A DNA stretch of 53,551 nucleotides from Micrococcales bacterium. Lineage in GTDB: Bacteria; Actinomycetota; Actinomycetes; Actinomycetales; WQXJ01. Below are positions 16,928 to 25,681 of the stretch, piece after piece (the first letter of the stretch is position 1; each line of letters starts with the position of its first letter). The notes under the pieces were generated by a model. The model did not search any database. It was given only the letters and a program-made list of their open reading frames with translations, and was not told the origin of the DNA. Both the position numbers and the translations under genes were made by a program. The stretch is from contig WQXJ01000010.1 of assembly GCA_009784895.1 (NCBI GenBank), positions 1 to 53,551 on the forward strand, written 5' to 3'.

Positions 16928-18199
16928 TCACGGGCCCAACAAGGCCGCTGGGACAACCGCGACGCCGTCTGGCCTGCGGAAAGCGTGCTCGCCGGTGGTA
17001 ATGACAACCGCATCGGCTAGTCGGTCGCCAATGGCTTGCTTGAGCCACAACAGGTGGCGCACATCACGATCGGTTGGAGTCGCCGCCAGCTTGACCTCGA
17101 GCGCCACCACGCGACCACCCGGCCCTTCGACGATCAGGTCGATTTCCCGGCGTCCGCCACGGTCACGCAGGTGGAACACGCGCGCGTCGATACCCTGCGC
17201 ATAGACCTTCACGCCCAGGCTGACCAGCGATTCGAAAAGCCGTCCCAGCATCGAACCCCGGTCAATCGCCGCGGCATCACCCCGGCCAGACATCAGCGCC
17301 GTGGCATCAAGGTTCATCAGTCGCGCCGCTAGCGCCGGGTCAACCAGCTGATGCTTTGACGCCTGACCCAGCTGGGCCAAATCGTTGGTGACGGGCAACC
17401 AGGCCGGGGTCGAGTCAAGCAACCAGAGCCCTGACAGTGCATCGCGGTACTTAATGGTGGTCACCTTGGTTGGCTTGTCGCCTTCGTTCGGTGTGGCGGC
17501 GTCGAGGATCGATGAGTACCTGGCTGTGGTCGAGCTAGCCGCCGCATACGCGGCCAACCACGCCCTCAGGGCATCTGGTCGCCTGACGGGGTAGCCGGCA
17601 TCGGCGAACTCGCGTTGGACTATGGAGTCGATGTATGCGTCGAGCGCGATTCGGCGCAGCCTTTCGCTGCTGCGGGCTCGGATTCCAGGGAAGCCGGAGG
17701 CCGTGATCTCACCGACATAGTCAGCCAGTTTGGTTGTTGTCTCACCTTGGATGCCAGCGTTTCCGGACATCAGCGCGGCCAAGGACACCGTCGGCGCCTC
17801 CAGACCCCGCTCAGCCAGGCTCATCGGTCGCAGGTGGAACCCGACTATCCGCCCTGCCCCCGAATGGACAGTGGCGCCCCGGGGCGCCGAGCTCCCCGTA
17901 ATCAGGAACCGCCCTGCTTGGGCGCCGTCATCGACCGCGCGCCTAATCAGGTCCCACACCTCAGGCCACCGTTGCCATTCATCAACCAGAAGCGGTCCCG
18001 GCAGGGTCTGCAATAGTCCCGGATCAGCCAGGAGTCTTTGCCGGTCGCCGTCTAGATCAAGCGACAGAGTCGAGGAAACCCGGCGCAAGGCCGTCTCGGT
18101 CTTGCCAACACCTTTCGCACCGAACAACGACACCGCCGGTAGGTCCGGCTGAAGCTCGTCAAGCAGATCATCGAGGATCCGCCGCTGGTATTTGGCCAT
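16928..18199 (-). CDS. AAA-type ATPase with DUF4143 C-terminal domain
   Basis: A 423-residue protein of the AAA_14/DUF4143 family. Walker A is FGAKGVGKTET (about residues 25-35), the sensor-like loop FLITGSSAP follows, and the C-terminal DUF4143 part ends with GGRREIDLIVE and VALEVK, matching the D...ExK pattern of the restriction-endonuclease fold. Members are common in mobile and defence regions but their function is unsettled. GGGAGG precedes ATG 18199 by six bases, favouring it over upstream starts at 18202, 18217 and 18241. A 23-bp tandem repeat lies directly upstream. The gene borders the restriction island. Confidence 0.85.
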   Translation of the reverse strand: MAKYQRRILDDLLDELQPDLPAVSLFGAKGVGKTETALRRVSSTLSLDLDGDRQRLLADPGLLQTLPGPLLVDEWQRWPEVWDLIRRAVDDGAQAGRFLITGSSAPRGATVHSGAGRIVGFHLRPMSLAERGLEAPTVSLAALMSGNAGIQGETTTKLADYVGEITASGFPGIRARSSERLRRIALDAYIDSIVQREFADAGYPVRRPDALRAWLAAYAAASSTTARYSSILDAATPNEGDKPTKVTTIKYRDALSGLWLLDSTPAWLPVTNDLAQLGQASKHQLVDPALAARLMNLDATALMSGRGDAAAIDRGSMLGRLFESLVSLGVKVYAQGIDARVFHLRDRGGRREIDLIVEGPGGRVVALEVKLAATPTDRDVRHLLWLKQAIGDRLADAVVITTGEHAFRRPDGVAVVPAALLGP

Positions 18200-18221
18200 C
18201 ATGCGCCTCCCAACCATGGGG

Positions 18222-18287
18222 CTACTATCCCCTGCGCGCACTATCTACTATACCCTACGCGCACTATCTACTATACCTGGCGCGTAT
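18222..18287 (-). repeat. 23-bp tandem repeat in ATPase promoter
   Basis: Nearly three copies of CTACTATACCCTACGCGCACTAT-like sequence start at 18222, 18245 and 18268; the third is cut after about 20 bases. On the minus strand each unit holds TATAGT or GATAGT, like a -10 element. The array lies just upstream of the ATPase start and may be an operator array or a slippage-prone promoter. Confidence 0.7.
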
Positions 18288-18306
18288 CGACAGAAGCAGT
18301 TTCCTG

Positions 18307-19233
18307 CTACTCGAACGACAGGTGCTCAAGGTCCAATTCTTCGCTGGCCCAGACATCTCTGAGCGTGAACTCGTCGGGCGAGACGATACGACCTTCTGCT
18401 TCAAAAACACTTGTGTTCTCGTTGCCGCGGCGGCGACACAGGTCGACTAGCGCCTCAGCCAACCCCGCCCAAAGGTAATAGCGTTCTACCTTGCTGGCGC
18501 GCAACTCGTCTGGTCGAGGGTATCCCTCTGAGTCGCATACCTGCCGTAGCCGGGTCTCGATGTCGGCAGGCGTTTTCCCACCAAGCCAAGACTCAATTGA
18601 GTCTGGCCTGTCAGGCATATCATCATCGGCGAATTGTGGAAGGACTCCGTCATGCAGCACAAACACAACTTCCAGCGAGTACGTTGGCCCAGACCAGCCA
18701 GATGAAGACGCGATTCGGATCTGCCGGATTCGGTCGAACGACCAGCTCATCTTTCGCTTTGAGTGACCGGCTTGTTTGGTCGCCGTTTCCCTGAGCGGAT
18801 CCAGCCACCGGGTTACAGCGTCAGGTAGTGCGACACGGGAAAAACGGCGTCCGATCCCCAGCCGCAACCGGCGCCGGTCGTCAGCCCTCGATGCGCCGCA
18901 AACAGCCAGTTTGCCGGCTAGGTGCTCCCTACTGACGGTCGCCACCGTTGCGAGGTCAGCGAAGGCATCGGCATCGTAGCCTGGTAGCGGAACGTAACGT
19001 GTGATACGGCCCTTCGCGGCCAAGTCGGCTTGTTCCTTCGGCAAGTCTCGCTCCACTCTGCAGACTTGGAGGAATTCCGACTTGAGCGCATCGCAGGTTT
19101 GGGTGATGACGACCACGCCATAGTCAGTTGGAATGCTTTGCATGAGGCCTTCTCGACTGATTGTCGGCAACTCTGGCACGTCAGGAAACACTGTCCCCTG
19201 CGCAAAGCCGACGTCTCGACCGCTCTCCTCCAA
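18307..19233 (-). CDS. Uncharacterised protein with N-terminal TQTCD motif (third gene of cassette)
   Basis: A 308-residue soluble protein, probably starting at TTG 19233, two bases after the HTH gene stop. Near the N-terminus a hydrophobic strand leads into VVVITQTCDAL (Gln45, Cys47, Asp48), a motif I have seen in unnamed proteins of defence-like loci but cannot tie to an activity. A basic middle region (SRADDRRRLRLGIGRRFSR; HSKRKMSW) and an acidic C-terminus follow. No catalytic motif of known nucleases, kinases or proteases is visible. It is encoded with an XRE-type HTH protein and a TIGR04255-like protein, and I regard the three as one functional unit. Start codon uncertain. Confidence 0.72.
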   Translation of the reverse strand: MEESGRDVGFAQGTVFPDVPELPTISREGLMQSIPTDYGVVVITQTCDALKSEFLQVCRVERDLPKEQADLAAKGRITRYVPLPGYDADAFADLATVATVSREHLAGKLAVCGASRADDRRRLRLGIGRRFSRVALPDAVTRWLDPLRETATKQAGHSKRKMSWSFDRIRQIRIASSSGWSGPTYSLEVVFVLHDGVLPQFADDDMPDRPDSIESWLGGKTPADIETRLRQVCDSEGYPRPDELRASKVERYYLWAGLAEALVDLCRRRGNENTSVFEAEGRIVSPDEFTLRDVWASEELDLEHLSFE

Positions 19234-19235
19234 AG

Positions 19236-19820
19236 CTAGTCCCCATCCACTCCGTCGCCAGCGATGGAGTCAAGCATGTCGGCGGCATGGAATGCAGGTG
19301 CGTTGATCAGTTCACGTGCTTTTTGTCGCTTCGTGATGAACTCCTCGAAGGGGTTCAGCCCATCGCTATCCTGCGCGAACAACGAGGCGCGGCAGGCGTC
19401 GCCTGTCGGAGCGTTGATGTTTCGAACCATGTGCACGGCCTGGGCAAGTGCTTCTGCATTCGAAGCGTTCATCCGTGACCCGTTTGCCCACAGGTGGACG
19501 GTGCGTCGAGATACCCCGAACAGTCTGCCGAGCTGATCCCACGTCAGACCAGAATTCTCGCGAAGCCAGCGAATACTGTTGGTGTCTGGTTGGGTGGGCA
19601 CATCCCGCCGTGGCTCTGCCACCGGCATCAGGGGCCGCAAGTCAGCCTGTTTGCCATAGATCCTGGAAAAAGCACCGCTGCCGGCCGTCACGCAAAACTC
19701 TTTCTGCTCGACGAGGTCACCATTTGATGTGCCCAAGGCAAGCGACGACGTCAAGAGGCCTGCGGGAAGGAAAACAGAGAGCGTTGACGACGGTGATCCT
19801 TCGAGCAGCGACGAGCTCAC
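19236..19820 (-). CDS. XRE-type helix-turn-helix protein (middle gene of cassette)
   Basis: A 194-residue protein starting at GTG 19820, overlapping the stop of the upstream gene as GTGA. Residues about 84-125 form a Cro/C1-like helix-turn-helix (WLRENSGLTWDQLGRLFGVS, then RRTVHLWANG). The first 80 residues have a hydrophobic stretch and no family I recognise; the last 60 are helical and charged. It probably represses its own operon: two GTGTGAAGTA direct repeats lie at the operon start (20572-20593). Whether it also neutralises or senses something for its partners is not known. Confidence 0.82.
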   Translation of the reverse strand: MSSSLLEGSPSSTLSVFLPAGLLTSSLALGTSNGDLVEQKEFCVTAGSGAFSRIYGKQADLRPLMPVAEPRRDVPTQPDTNSIRWLRENSGLTWDQLGRLFGVSRRTVHLWANGSRMNASNAEALAQAVHMVRNINAPTGDACRASLFAQDSDGLNPFEEFITKRQKARELINAPAFHAADMLDSIAGDGVDGD

Positions 19821-20572
19821 CTGTAACGCTCCTTGAAATCGTCAGTGATTAGTCGTCGGAAGCGCCTCCTCGCGCGATTCGCTTGTGTCTTGGCCAATGC
19901 CCTAGCTTCCAGAGGAGGAAGTGCTGACTCGACGTAGGCGTCAAGATCAAGCACCCAGCTTTCCGTTTCCACGGGTGCTAGACCGGGATCGATGGAGGTA
20001 TTTGCTCTTAGAAGAGCTGTGCGGACGAGGAGAAATCCACCGTCTTCGTCGTAGACCGATTCGCTCGCACTGTGAACAAGAGTTGAGGGGTCGTCATCGG
20101 CAATCGTCCCGAGGATGCCCGCCTGAAAGAAATCGCCAAGTCGAGCCAAATCCTCGGTGTCGGCAATCCTGTTGGTGTATCGGTACCCGAGCCTAGCCAG
20201 TTCTGGGATCGGAGCCGTGGCAAGCAGGGCGTCGAACACAATACCTAGCCGACGGATGAAGTCCTGGTGATCGCCATATTTGACCGTATCCAGAGTCAGA
20301 AACGTAGAGCCCAGTGTCACAGTCCAGTTTCTGTCCGCCGAGGCAAGCTTGAACACCTGGTCGCCTGCGTGTGTATTGACGCCTTGCGGAGTGATCACGA
20401 ACTGTGCTTCCTGTTGCGTCTCTGCAAAGGGATAGTCAGAGCCGATTTCGTCGCCAAGTCGGCCTGCAGCCTCTTCGGCCTTGAACCATGTCAACATGGG
20501 CCATCGAACCTGGCACAGCACTCTAACTAGTGGACTTTTCGACAGGTGTAGGTCCTCGATCGCATCTTCCAT
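19817..20572 (-). CDS. TIGR04255-like protein (first gene of cassette)
   Basis: A 251-residue soluble protein. The N-terminal pattern (LHLSKSPLVRVLCQVRWPML), the central LGYRYTNRIAD and the C-terminal helix with Ala/Lys-rich LAKTQANRARRRFRRLITDDFKE resemble the sporadically distributed TIGR04255 family, whose biochemical role is undefined. A possible leaderless promoter, TACAGT (20580-20585), lies seven bases before the ATG. It opens a three-gene operon with overlapping or abutting reading frames, next to hsdR. I see no active-site motif. Confidence 0.78.
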   Translation of the reverse strand: MEDAIEDLHLSKSPLVRVLCQVRWPMLTWFKAEEAAGRLGDEIGSDYPFAETQQEAQFVITPQGVNTHAGDQVFKLASADRNWTVTLGSTFLTLDTVKYGDHQDFIRRLGIVFDALLATAPIPELARLGYRYTNRIADTEDLARLGDFFQAGILGTIADDDPSTLVHSASESVYDEDGGFLLVRTALLRANTSIDPGLAPVETESWVLDLDAYVESALPPLEARALAKTQANRARRRFRRLITDDFKERYR

Positions 20573-20593
20573 ACTTCACACTGTACTTCACAC
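20572..20593 (-). promoter_or_regulatory. Promoter and direct-repeat operator of three-gene cassette
   Basis: On the minus strand GTGTGAAGTA occurs twice with 12-bp spacing, the second copy running into the start codon. A -10-like TACAGT (20580-20585) lies between them, seven bases from the ATG. The layout fits a leaderless promoter repressed by the HTH protein of the cassette. Confidence 0.5.
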
Positions 20594-20721
20594 ACCGTGA
20601 CCATTGCCGGGATTCTCACGAATCTCACGAGCAGCGTAGTGTTCGGGTTTCGTCGAGCTGTGTGGTGGGTTATCCGCGGTTTGAACGACCTGACAACGGG
20701 GCGAACACAGGGCTCCGAAAC

Positions 20722-23700
20722 CTACAGGTCAGCAAAGCGGCTGAAGAACTCGCGCAGCCGGTCTAACACCCGGGCCTTGATCGTGGCGTGCTGGCCGGAC
20801 TGGGCGAAGCGGGAGGTGGGCGGCAGGATGCGAGTAATGGCCGTGCCGCTGGCGGGGACGCCGCCATCGCGGAAGGCGTTGGCCATGAACTCCCGGGCAG
20901 GGTCAGCCTTTAGCCGCTCGTCAGCAATGATCTGGTCTAGCTCCCGTGACTTGGCCGCTTCGACAAAGTCCGGCCAGGCCAGGGAAGCATCCACGTCCGG
21001 TGCCAAGGTCGCCACGAACCGCTCAATCAGGTCCTTCTTGGAGCGCAGGGATGGGCTGGAGTCAATGGCTCGGCTGATCGAGGCCGGGATCTGCTTGTCT
21101 TGGGTATTGGCTTCATGGTGCTGCTGTACCAGCGCCAGGATGGCGGGCAAGTCCATGGCCACCTGTTTGACCAGTTCGATCTCGAAGACCAGGTCATCGT
21201 TGATGGTCTCTTTCTCACCCTGCTGGCCCAAGCGCCACTCGGTCCACAGGTCGTTGTAGGCACTCAAATAGTCCTGCCACTGGCGGTCGGTCAGCAGCCA
21301 TTGGTCCTCAGTGAACTGGTCAAACGACAACAGGATGTTGCGTTGCCGGAGCAGCTGCCCACAAAGCGTGATGAAGGCACGCTCGTCATCGAGTGATGCC
21401 GGAACCGGAAAACGGTCGAATAGTTCGTCTACCTGGGCGCGGTATTCGGCGTAGTACTCGTCATAGGGCCGTAGTAACACCAGACCGGTGGCCTCATGGT
21501 CGCCAAACAGCGCCAGCGCTTCATTGGTGGCTGGCTCTAGGTTGCGAAAGCAGACAATGGTGCCGTAGGCCTTGACCGTGTTGAGAATGCGGTTGGTGCG
21601 GGAGAAGGCTTGGATCAGTCCGTGGTGACGTAGCTTTTTGTCCACCCACAAGGTGTTCAGTGTCTTGGCATCAAAGCCAGTCAAGAACATGTTGACCACT
21701 ATCAGCAGGTCAATTTCGCGGTCTTCCAGGCGGCGGGCCACGTCCTTGTGGTAGCCGGCAAAGCTGTCCCCACTGGTGTCGAAGCTGGTGCCGAACACCT
21801 GGTTGTATTCGGCCATGGCCGCGTCCAAGAACTCCCTGGAGGAGGCATCCAGGGTGACGGGCGAGAAGTCTTCTTCAGGCAGCAGCCCATCTGGCGTGGC
21901 CTCGTTGGGGGCGAAGGAGAAGATCAGAGCCACCTTCAGGCGCTGGGCCAAGGGTAGGTCGGCTTGTTGGCGAGCAAACTCGGCGTAGTAGGCCTTGACC
22001 GCCGGGATTGATGCCGTGGCGAAGATCGAGTTGAAGCCGTTCAAGTGGCGATCCTTCAAGCGGTAGGTGTGGCCACGTTTGGTCTTCTGGTTGAAGTGCT
22101 CCAAGATGTAGCTGACAATGCCGGCAACCCGCTTGTGGTCAAGCAAGGCGCGTTCGCGGTCGATGTCGGAAACGTCCAGGTCCCGGACCTCTTCGGCTTC
22201 ATCGCCGCTTTTGACGTAGTCCATCTTGAATGGCAGCACCGTCTTGTCGCGGATGGCGTCGACAATGGTGTAGGTGTGCAGCCGTTCGCCGAATACCTGT
22301 TCGGTGGTTCTCAACCTTGGCTTGTGTTTGGCTCCGGATCTAGCTGAAGACTTCGGCACACCCCCAGGGCCAGCGTTGGTGGCAAAGATCGGTGTGCCGG
22401 TGAAGCCAAACAGGTGGTACCGCTTGAAGACCCGGGTGATGTCTTGTTGCATCTGGCCAAACAGCGAGCGGTGGCATTCATCGAAGATGATGGCCACGTG
22501 TTCGCCATAGACCGGATGGTCGGGGTAGCGGGCAATTAGGCGGGTCAGCTTCTGGATAGTGGTGACCACAATGCGGGCGTCAGAAGTGTCTAGTGCTTCG
22601 CGCAGTTTCCTGGTGGAGGTTGAGCCAGACACGGCGCCTTGCTGGAAGTGCTCAAAGTCCTTCATGGTCTTGAAATCCAGATCCTGGCGGTCAACTACAA
22701 ACAGCACCCGGTCCAGCAGGTCAAGCTCTTTGGCCAGCTGGGCGGTCTTGAAGCTGGTCAAGGTCTTGCCCGAGCCGGTGGTGTGCCAGATGTAGCCGCC
22801 GGCGGCCACCGTGCCCATCTGCTCGTAGTTGCCGGCCAGCTCAATCCGGTTCAAGATCGCCTCGGCTGCCACTATTTGATAGGGCCGCATCACCATCAAC
22901 TCTTGAGCCGAGTTGAAGACGCAGTACCTGGTCAAGATAGCCAGCAGAGTGTGGCGGGCAAAGAAAGTGCGGGCAAAGTCGGTCAAGTCCGTGATGGGGA
23001 GATTGCTGGCATCGGCCCACCACATTGTGAACTCGTAGGTGTCCCCGGCCCGCCTGCCGCGCCGGTTCGGGCTGACGTGTTTGTCGCGAGTGGTGTTGGC
23101 GTAGTACTTGGTTCGGGTGCCGTTTGAGATGACAAAGATCTGGACGTATTCGAACAGTCCGGCGCCGGACCAAAACGATTCGCGCTGGTAGCGGTCTATC
23201 TGGTTGAAGGCCTCACGCATGGCTACGCCGCGGCGCTTTAGCTCGACGTGAACCAGGGGCAGGCCGTTGACCAGAATGGTCACGTCGTAGCGGTTCTCGT
23301 GCAAACCAGCGGCGGTCTCGTATTGGTTGACCACCTGCAACCGGTTGTTGTGGATGTTGGACTTGTCTATTAGCCGGATGTTCTTGGTCGAGCCGTCATC
23401 CCGGCGCAGCAGCTGGACGTGGTCTTGCTGGATCTTGCGCGTCTTCTCAACAATGCCTTCGGTCTCTGAAGCGATGACGGAGGAAAAGAAACGCTGCCAC
23501 TCGCCATCGGAAAAGACCATGCCGTTCAGGGCCTCAAGCTGCGCCCGCAGGTTGGTCACTAGGTCGGCCTCGCAGGTGATCATCACCCGCTCGTAGGCCT
23601 GCGAACACAGCGTGGCAATGAACTCGGCTTCTAGGTCGGCCTCTGATTGGTAGCTCTCGCATTCCCGACCCACCGGCGTGTATTGCGCCAGCACGGTCGA

Positions 23701-23745
23701 GCCGGGGTTCTCCGCCACCATCCCAAAGGCAGTCTGGTCGCTCAC
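20722..23745 (-). CDS. hsdR: Type I restriction enzyme, R subunit
   Basis: A 1007-residue motor and nuclease subunit. The N-terminal nuclease domain shows Asp154 (RYDVTILVN) and Glu168-Leu-Lys170 (VELK). The SF2 translocase has motif I TTGSGKT (322-328), motif II DECH (422-425), motif III FTGTP, and later VNMFLTGFDAKTLN and QAFSRTNR. It cuts DNA lacking the methylation set by HsdM/HsdS. The start is GTG 23745, with GGAAGGAAG upstream, not the frame opening at 23967. A 442-bp spacer separates it from hsdS, so it may have its own promoter. Confidence 0.96.
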   Translation of the reverse strand: MSDQTAFGMVAENPGSTVLAQYTPVGRECESYQSEADLEAEFIATLCSQAYERVMITCEADLVTNLRAQLEALNGMVFSDGEWQRFFSSVIASETEGIVEKTRKIQQDHVQLLRRDDGSTKNIRLIDKSNIHNNRLQVVNQYETAAGLHENRYDVTILVNGLPLVHVELKRRGVAMREAFNQIDRYQRESFWSGAGLFEYVQIFVISNGTRTKYYANTTRDKHVSPNRRGRRAGDTYEFTMWWADASNLPITDLTDFARTFFARHTLLAILTRYCVFNSAQELMVMRPYQIVAAEAILNRIELAGNYEQMGTVAAGGYIWHTTGSGKTLTSFKTAQLAKELDLLDRVLFVVDRQDLDFKTMKDFEHFQQGAVSGSTSTRKLREALDTSDARIVVTTIQKLTRLIARYPDHPVYGEHVAIIFDECHRSLFGQMQQDITRVFKRYHLFGFTGTPIFATNAGPGGVPKSSARSGAKHKPRLRTTEQVFGERLHTYTIVDAIRDKTVLPFKMDYVKSGDEAEEVRDLDVSDIDRERALLDHKRVAGIVSYILEHFNQKTKRGHTYRLKDRHLNGFNSIFATASIPAVKAYYAEFARQQADLPLAQRLKVALIFSFAPNEATPDGLLPEEDFSPVTLDASSREFLDAAMAEYNQVFGTSFDTSGDSFAGYHKDVARRLEDREIDLLIVVNMFLTGFDAKTLNTLWVDKKLRHHGLIQAFSRTNRILNTVKAYGTIVCFRNLEPATNEALALFGDHEATGLVLLRPYDEYYAEYRAQVDELFDRFPVPASLDDERAFITLCGQLLRQRNILLSFDQFTEDQWLLTDRQWQDYLSAYNDLWTEWRLGQQGEKETINDDLVFEIELVKQVAMDLPAILALVQQHHEANTQDKQIPASISRAIDSSPSLRSKKDLIERFVATLAPDVDASLAWPDFVEAAKSRELDQIIADERLKADPAREFMANAFRDGGVPASGTAITRILPPTSRFAQSGQHATIKARVLDRLREFFSRFADL

Positions 23746-24187
23746 AGCGGTCTTCCTTCCTTGGTGAATTAGTGCGTAGGAACCTTTCGCGCAATCCTGC
23801 CATCTTGTCACGTCATGGTGTCTGGTGACTTGGGGTGACCCATGCTGAGCCCCTCGGCTCCATGGTCGATGGGATGGATGCTGAGCGCACCCAACCGAGC
23901 CAGACTTGCATTCTGCGCTACAAATGGCTTGCATTTTGCACAATTGGACATTTGCATCATGTACCACGAAATAGTTGCCTATTGCTCCATCAAGCTGGCT
24001 GACCAGGAGATTCGTACAATGCCCACATCAGCGACGAGGTACCGCCGTCGCCTACCCGTTTGGCTGCAATAACGGGCACGGGAGCCACTCATATGCGGCC
24101 AGATGGCGTGATCTGCGCACCGATCAGCGCTTGGCGGCCGTAGGCAGCCAGGGCAAGCGGTGGCTCCCTGAACAACGCCCTGGCTGG
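23746..24187. other. Spacer between hsdS and hsdR with TTGCATT repeats
   Basis: No gene is supported here. Between 23900 and 23960 the plus strand has TTGCATTCTGCGC, then TTGCATTTTGCAC 24 bases on, then TTTGCATCATG. On the minus strand these read as repeated ATGCAA half-sites, about 160-210 bases before hsdR. They could be operators delaying hsdR expression. Confidence 0.4.
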
Positions 24188-25381
24188 TTAGCCTGCCTCC
24201 TTGAAGGTCAGCAGCCGGTCCCGGTAGTGCTCGTATTGCTTACGGCGCGCCGCAAGTTCGGCCGGCAGACCTATCGAGATGTCGTTCACCAGCGCATCAA
24301 ACCGATCCAGAATCCCCACAATCCGCGCCTGTTCCGCGAACGAGGGGATTGGTACCGAGACCCGCCCCATTGCGTTCGCCATCAGCTTTGGGTTTCCCAT
24401 TCCGCTGCTGACATGCCGTTTTGCTTCGATGCAGAGCACATGGAACAAGAACCGAGCAGTGACCTGGGCTGGGTCAAGCACCCTAAGTAGCCCGCAGACG
24501 TTGGTAATGCTGAAGGCTTTGTCCTTGTGGTAGAACACTGACCCAGCCCTGGCTCCATCAGTGGTCCAGGTGATTGATTCGAAGTCATATGCGAAAGTGT
24601 CAATGAACCCGAACACGCCGTCATTTTGGGTCTGTGATGAGTAAACAGGGTGTGGCCCTGGGTGGTCTCGCAGGTAGTCCCTTGAGATCACTCGCCCTCG
24701 ACTGATCTCACAAAGGTCGCTCAAGGTTGCCCAACGAACGGCTGAGGATTCGGGGAAAGATAGCAGGTCATCGCGGTAGTGCTCGTACTGTTTGCGGCGG
24801 GACACTAGCTCCGCCTCCAGCTCCGCCTCTAGCTCCGCCTCAAACGTAGTGAAGCTGTCAAGCACCCGCACAATCTCCCGCTGCACCGCCAACGGCGGCA
24901 CGGGTAGTAAGAGCCCTTTGACAATCGTGGCATTGAGATTCGAGACGGTACCGCTACCCACCTTCGAGGCCAGGCTCTGATAAACAGGCGTAGAGCGGAG
25001 CAGATAGTAAAGAAAGTCGGGGACGAATGCGGCCCTGAAGTCAGAAAGCACCAGCCACCCGTCATGGACGCATCCATCAATTTGGACAATGTAAGGTCTC
25101 CCGAAGCTCATTGAGTTCGACAGCACAAAGTCACCTGGCTTCACCCGACGGGACCGCGAAACACCTGACGGACGGATTCTCTCGGCAGTACTGGTGATGT
25201 ACTTGCTACCGGGTTCGACGTCGCCAATCTTGATCCAGGGCACGCCGTCGTTTTCGCTTGTCAGGTAATCCCGAATCGGTCGGGGCGACCCGCCTCGCAC
25301 AATTGTTGCCAGATCGCCGAACCTCGCCCATTTGACGCCGTCTGGGCAGAGCTCGCGGATCAGGTCATCGATCCGGCTCAT
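24188..25381 (-). CDS. hsdS: Type I restriction-modification specificity subunit
   Basis: A 397-residue DNA-recognition subunit with two target-recognition domains (about residues 15-170 and 212-360). Each is followed by a conserved helical region: RRKQYEHYRDDLLSF near 192-206 and RRKQYEHYRDRLLTF near 380-394. The first spacer helix includes a repeated EAEL stretch encoded by three 12-bp units. The two TRDs differ, so a bipartite asymmetric site is expected. It follows the toxin-antitoxin pair by 18 bases and pairs with HsdM for methylation and with HsdR for cleavage. The recognition sequence cannot be predicted here. Confidence 0.95.
   Translation of the reverse strand: MSRIDDLIRELCPDGVKWARFGDLATIVRGGSPRPIRDYLTSENDGVPWIKIGDVEPGSKYITSTAERIRPSGVSRSRRVKPGDFVLSNSMSFGRPYIVQIDGCVHDGWLVLSDFRAAFVPDFLYYLLRSTPVYQSLASKVGSGTVSNLNATIVKGLLLPVPPLAVQREIVRVLDSFTTFEAELEAELEAELVSRRKQYEHYRDDLLSFPESSAVRWATLSDLCEISRGRVISRDYLRDHPGPHPVYSSQTQNDGVFGFIDTFAYDFESITWTTDGARAGSVFYHKDKAFSITNVCGLLRVLDPAQVTARFLFHVLCIEAKRHVSSGMGNPKLMANAMGRVSVPIPSFAEQARIVGILDRFDALVNDISIGLPAELAARRKQYEHYRDRLLTFKEAG
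24807..24842 (-). repeat. Three 12-bp repeats in hsdS central spacer
   Basis: AGCTCCGCCTC plus one base occurs three times in tandem (24807, 24819, 24831), encoding EAEL units on the minus strand. In EcoR124I/EcoR124II, two versus three TAEL repeats at the same place alter the gap between the half-sites recognised. Repeat slippage here stays in frame. Confidence 0.85.
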
Positions 25382-25399
25382 GCGTGGCTAACCCAACAA

Positions 25400-25681
25400 T
25401 CATCCGGCGTGCCCAGCCAGTTCGCGGTCAATTGCCCGGCGAATCACATCCGAGCGGGTCTGGTGGTCACGCGCCGCCATGGCGTCAAGGGCCGAAATTC
25501 TATCGGCATCTAGGCGCACCGGCACGCTAACCGCCGTGGTGGCCCCAATCCTCAGCGGCCGGCCAACCGGACGAATGCTGGCCTTCAGGAAGTCCACGTC
25601 GTAGCCACGCTCGGCTTCATCTGCTGCTGCCGCGAAGACTTCTTCAGCCTGTTTCGAGAACTTCTGGCTTGCCATCATCAT
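25400..25681 (-). CDS. Ribbon-helix-helix antitoxin (CopG/BrnA-like)
   Basis: A protein of up to 93 residues whose C-terminal half has a ribbon-helix-helix pattern: TTAVSVPVRLDADRISALDA, then RDHQTRSDVIRRAIDREL. Such proteins bind the promoter and neutralise a toxin encoded just upstream. Three ATGs occur in a row (25681, 25678, 25675); AAGGA spacing favours the third. The first overlaps the toxin stop as ATGA. The pair lies between hsdM and hsdS, where it could stabilise the restriction locus. The antitoxin frame is intact although the toxin frame is broken. Confidence 0.82.
   Translation of the reverse strand: MMMASQKFSKQAEEVFAAAADEAERGYDVDFLKASIRPVGRPLRIGATTAVSVPVRLDADRISALDAMAARDHQTRSDVIRRAIDRELAGHAG

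Noticed and set aside
24188-25381. hsdS as an invertible, recombinase-switched gene
   Set aside because: The two conserved spacer regions form direct, not inverted, repeats, and there is no second hsdS or recombinase gene nearby.
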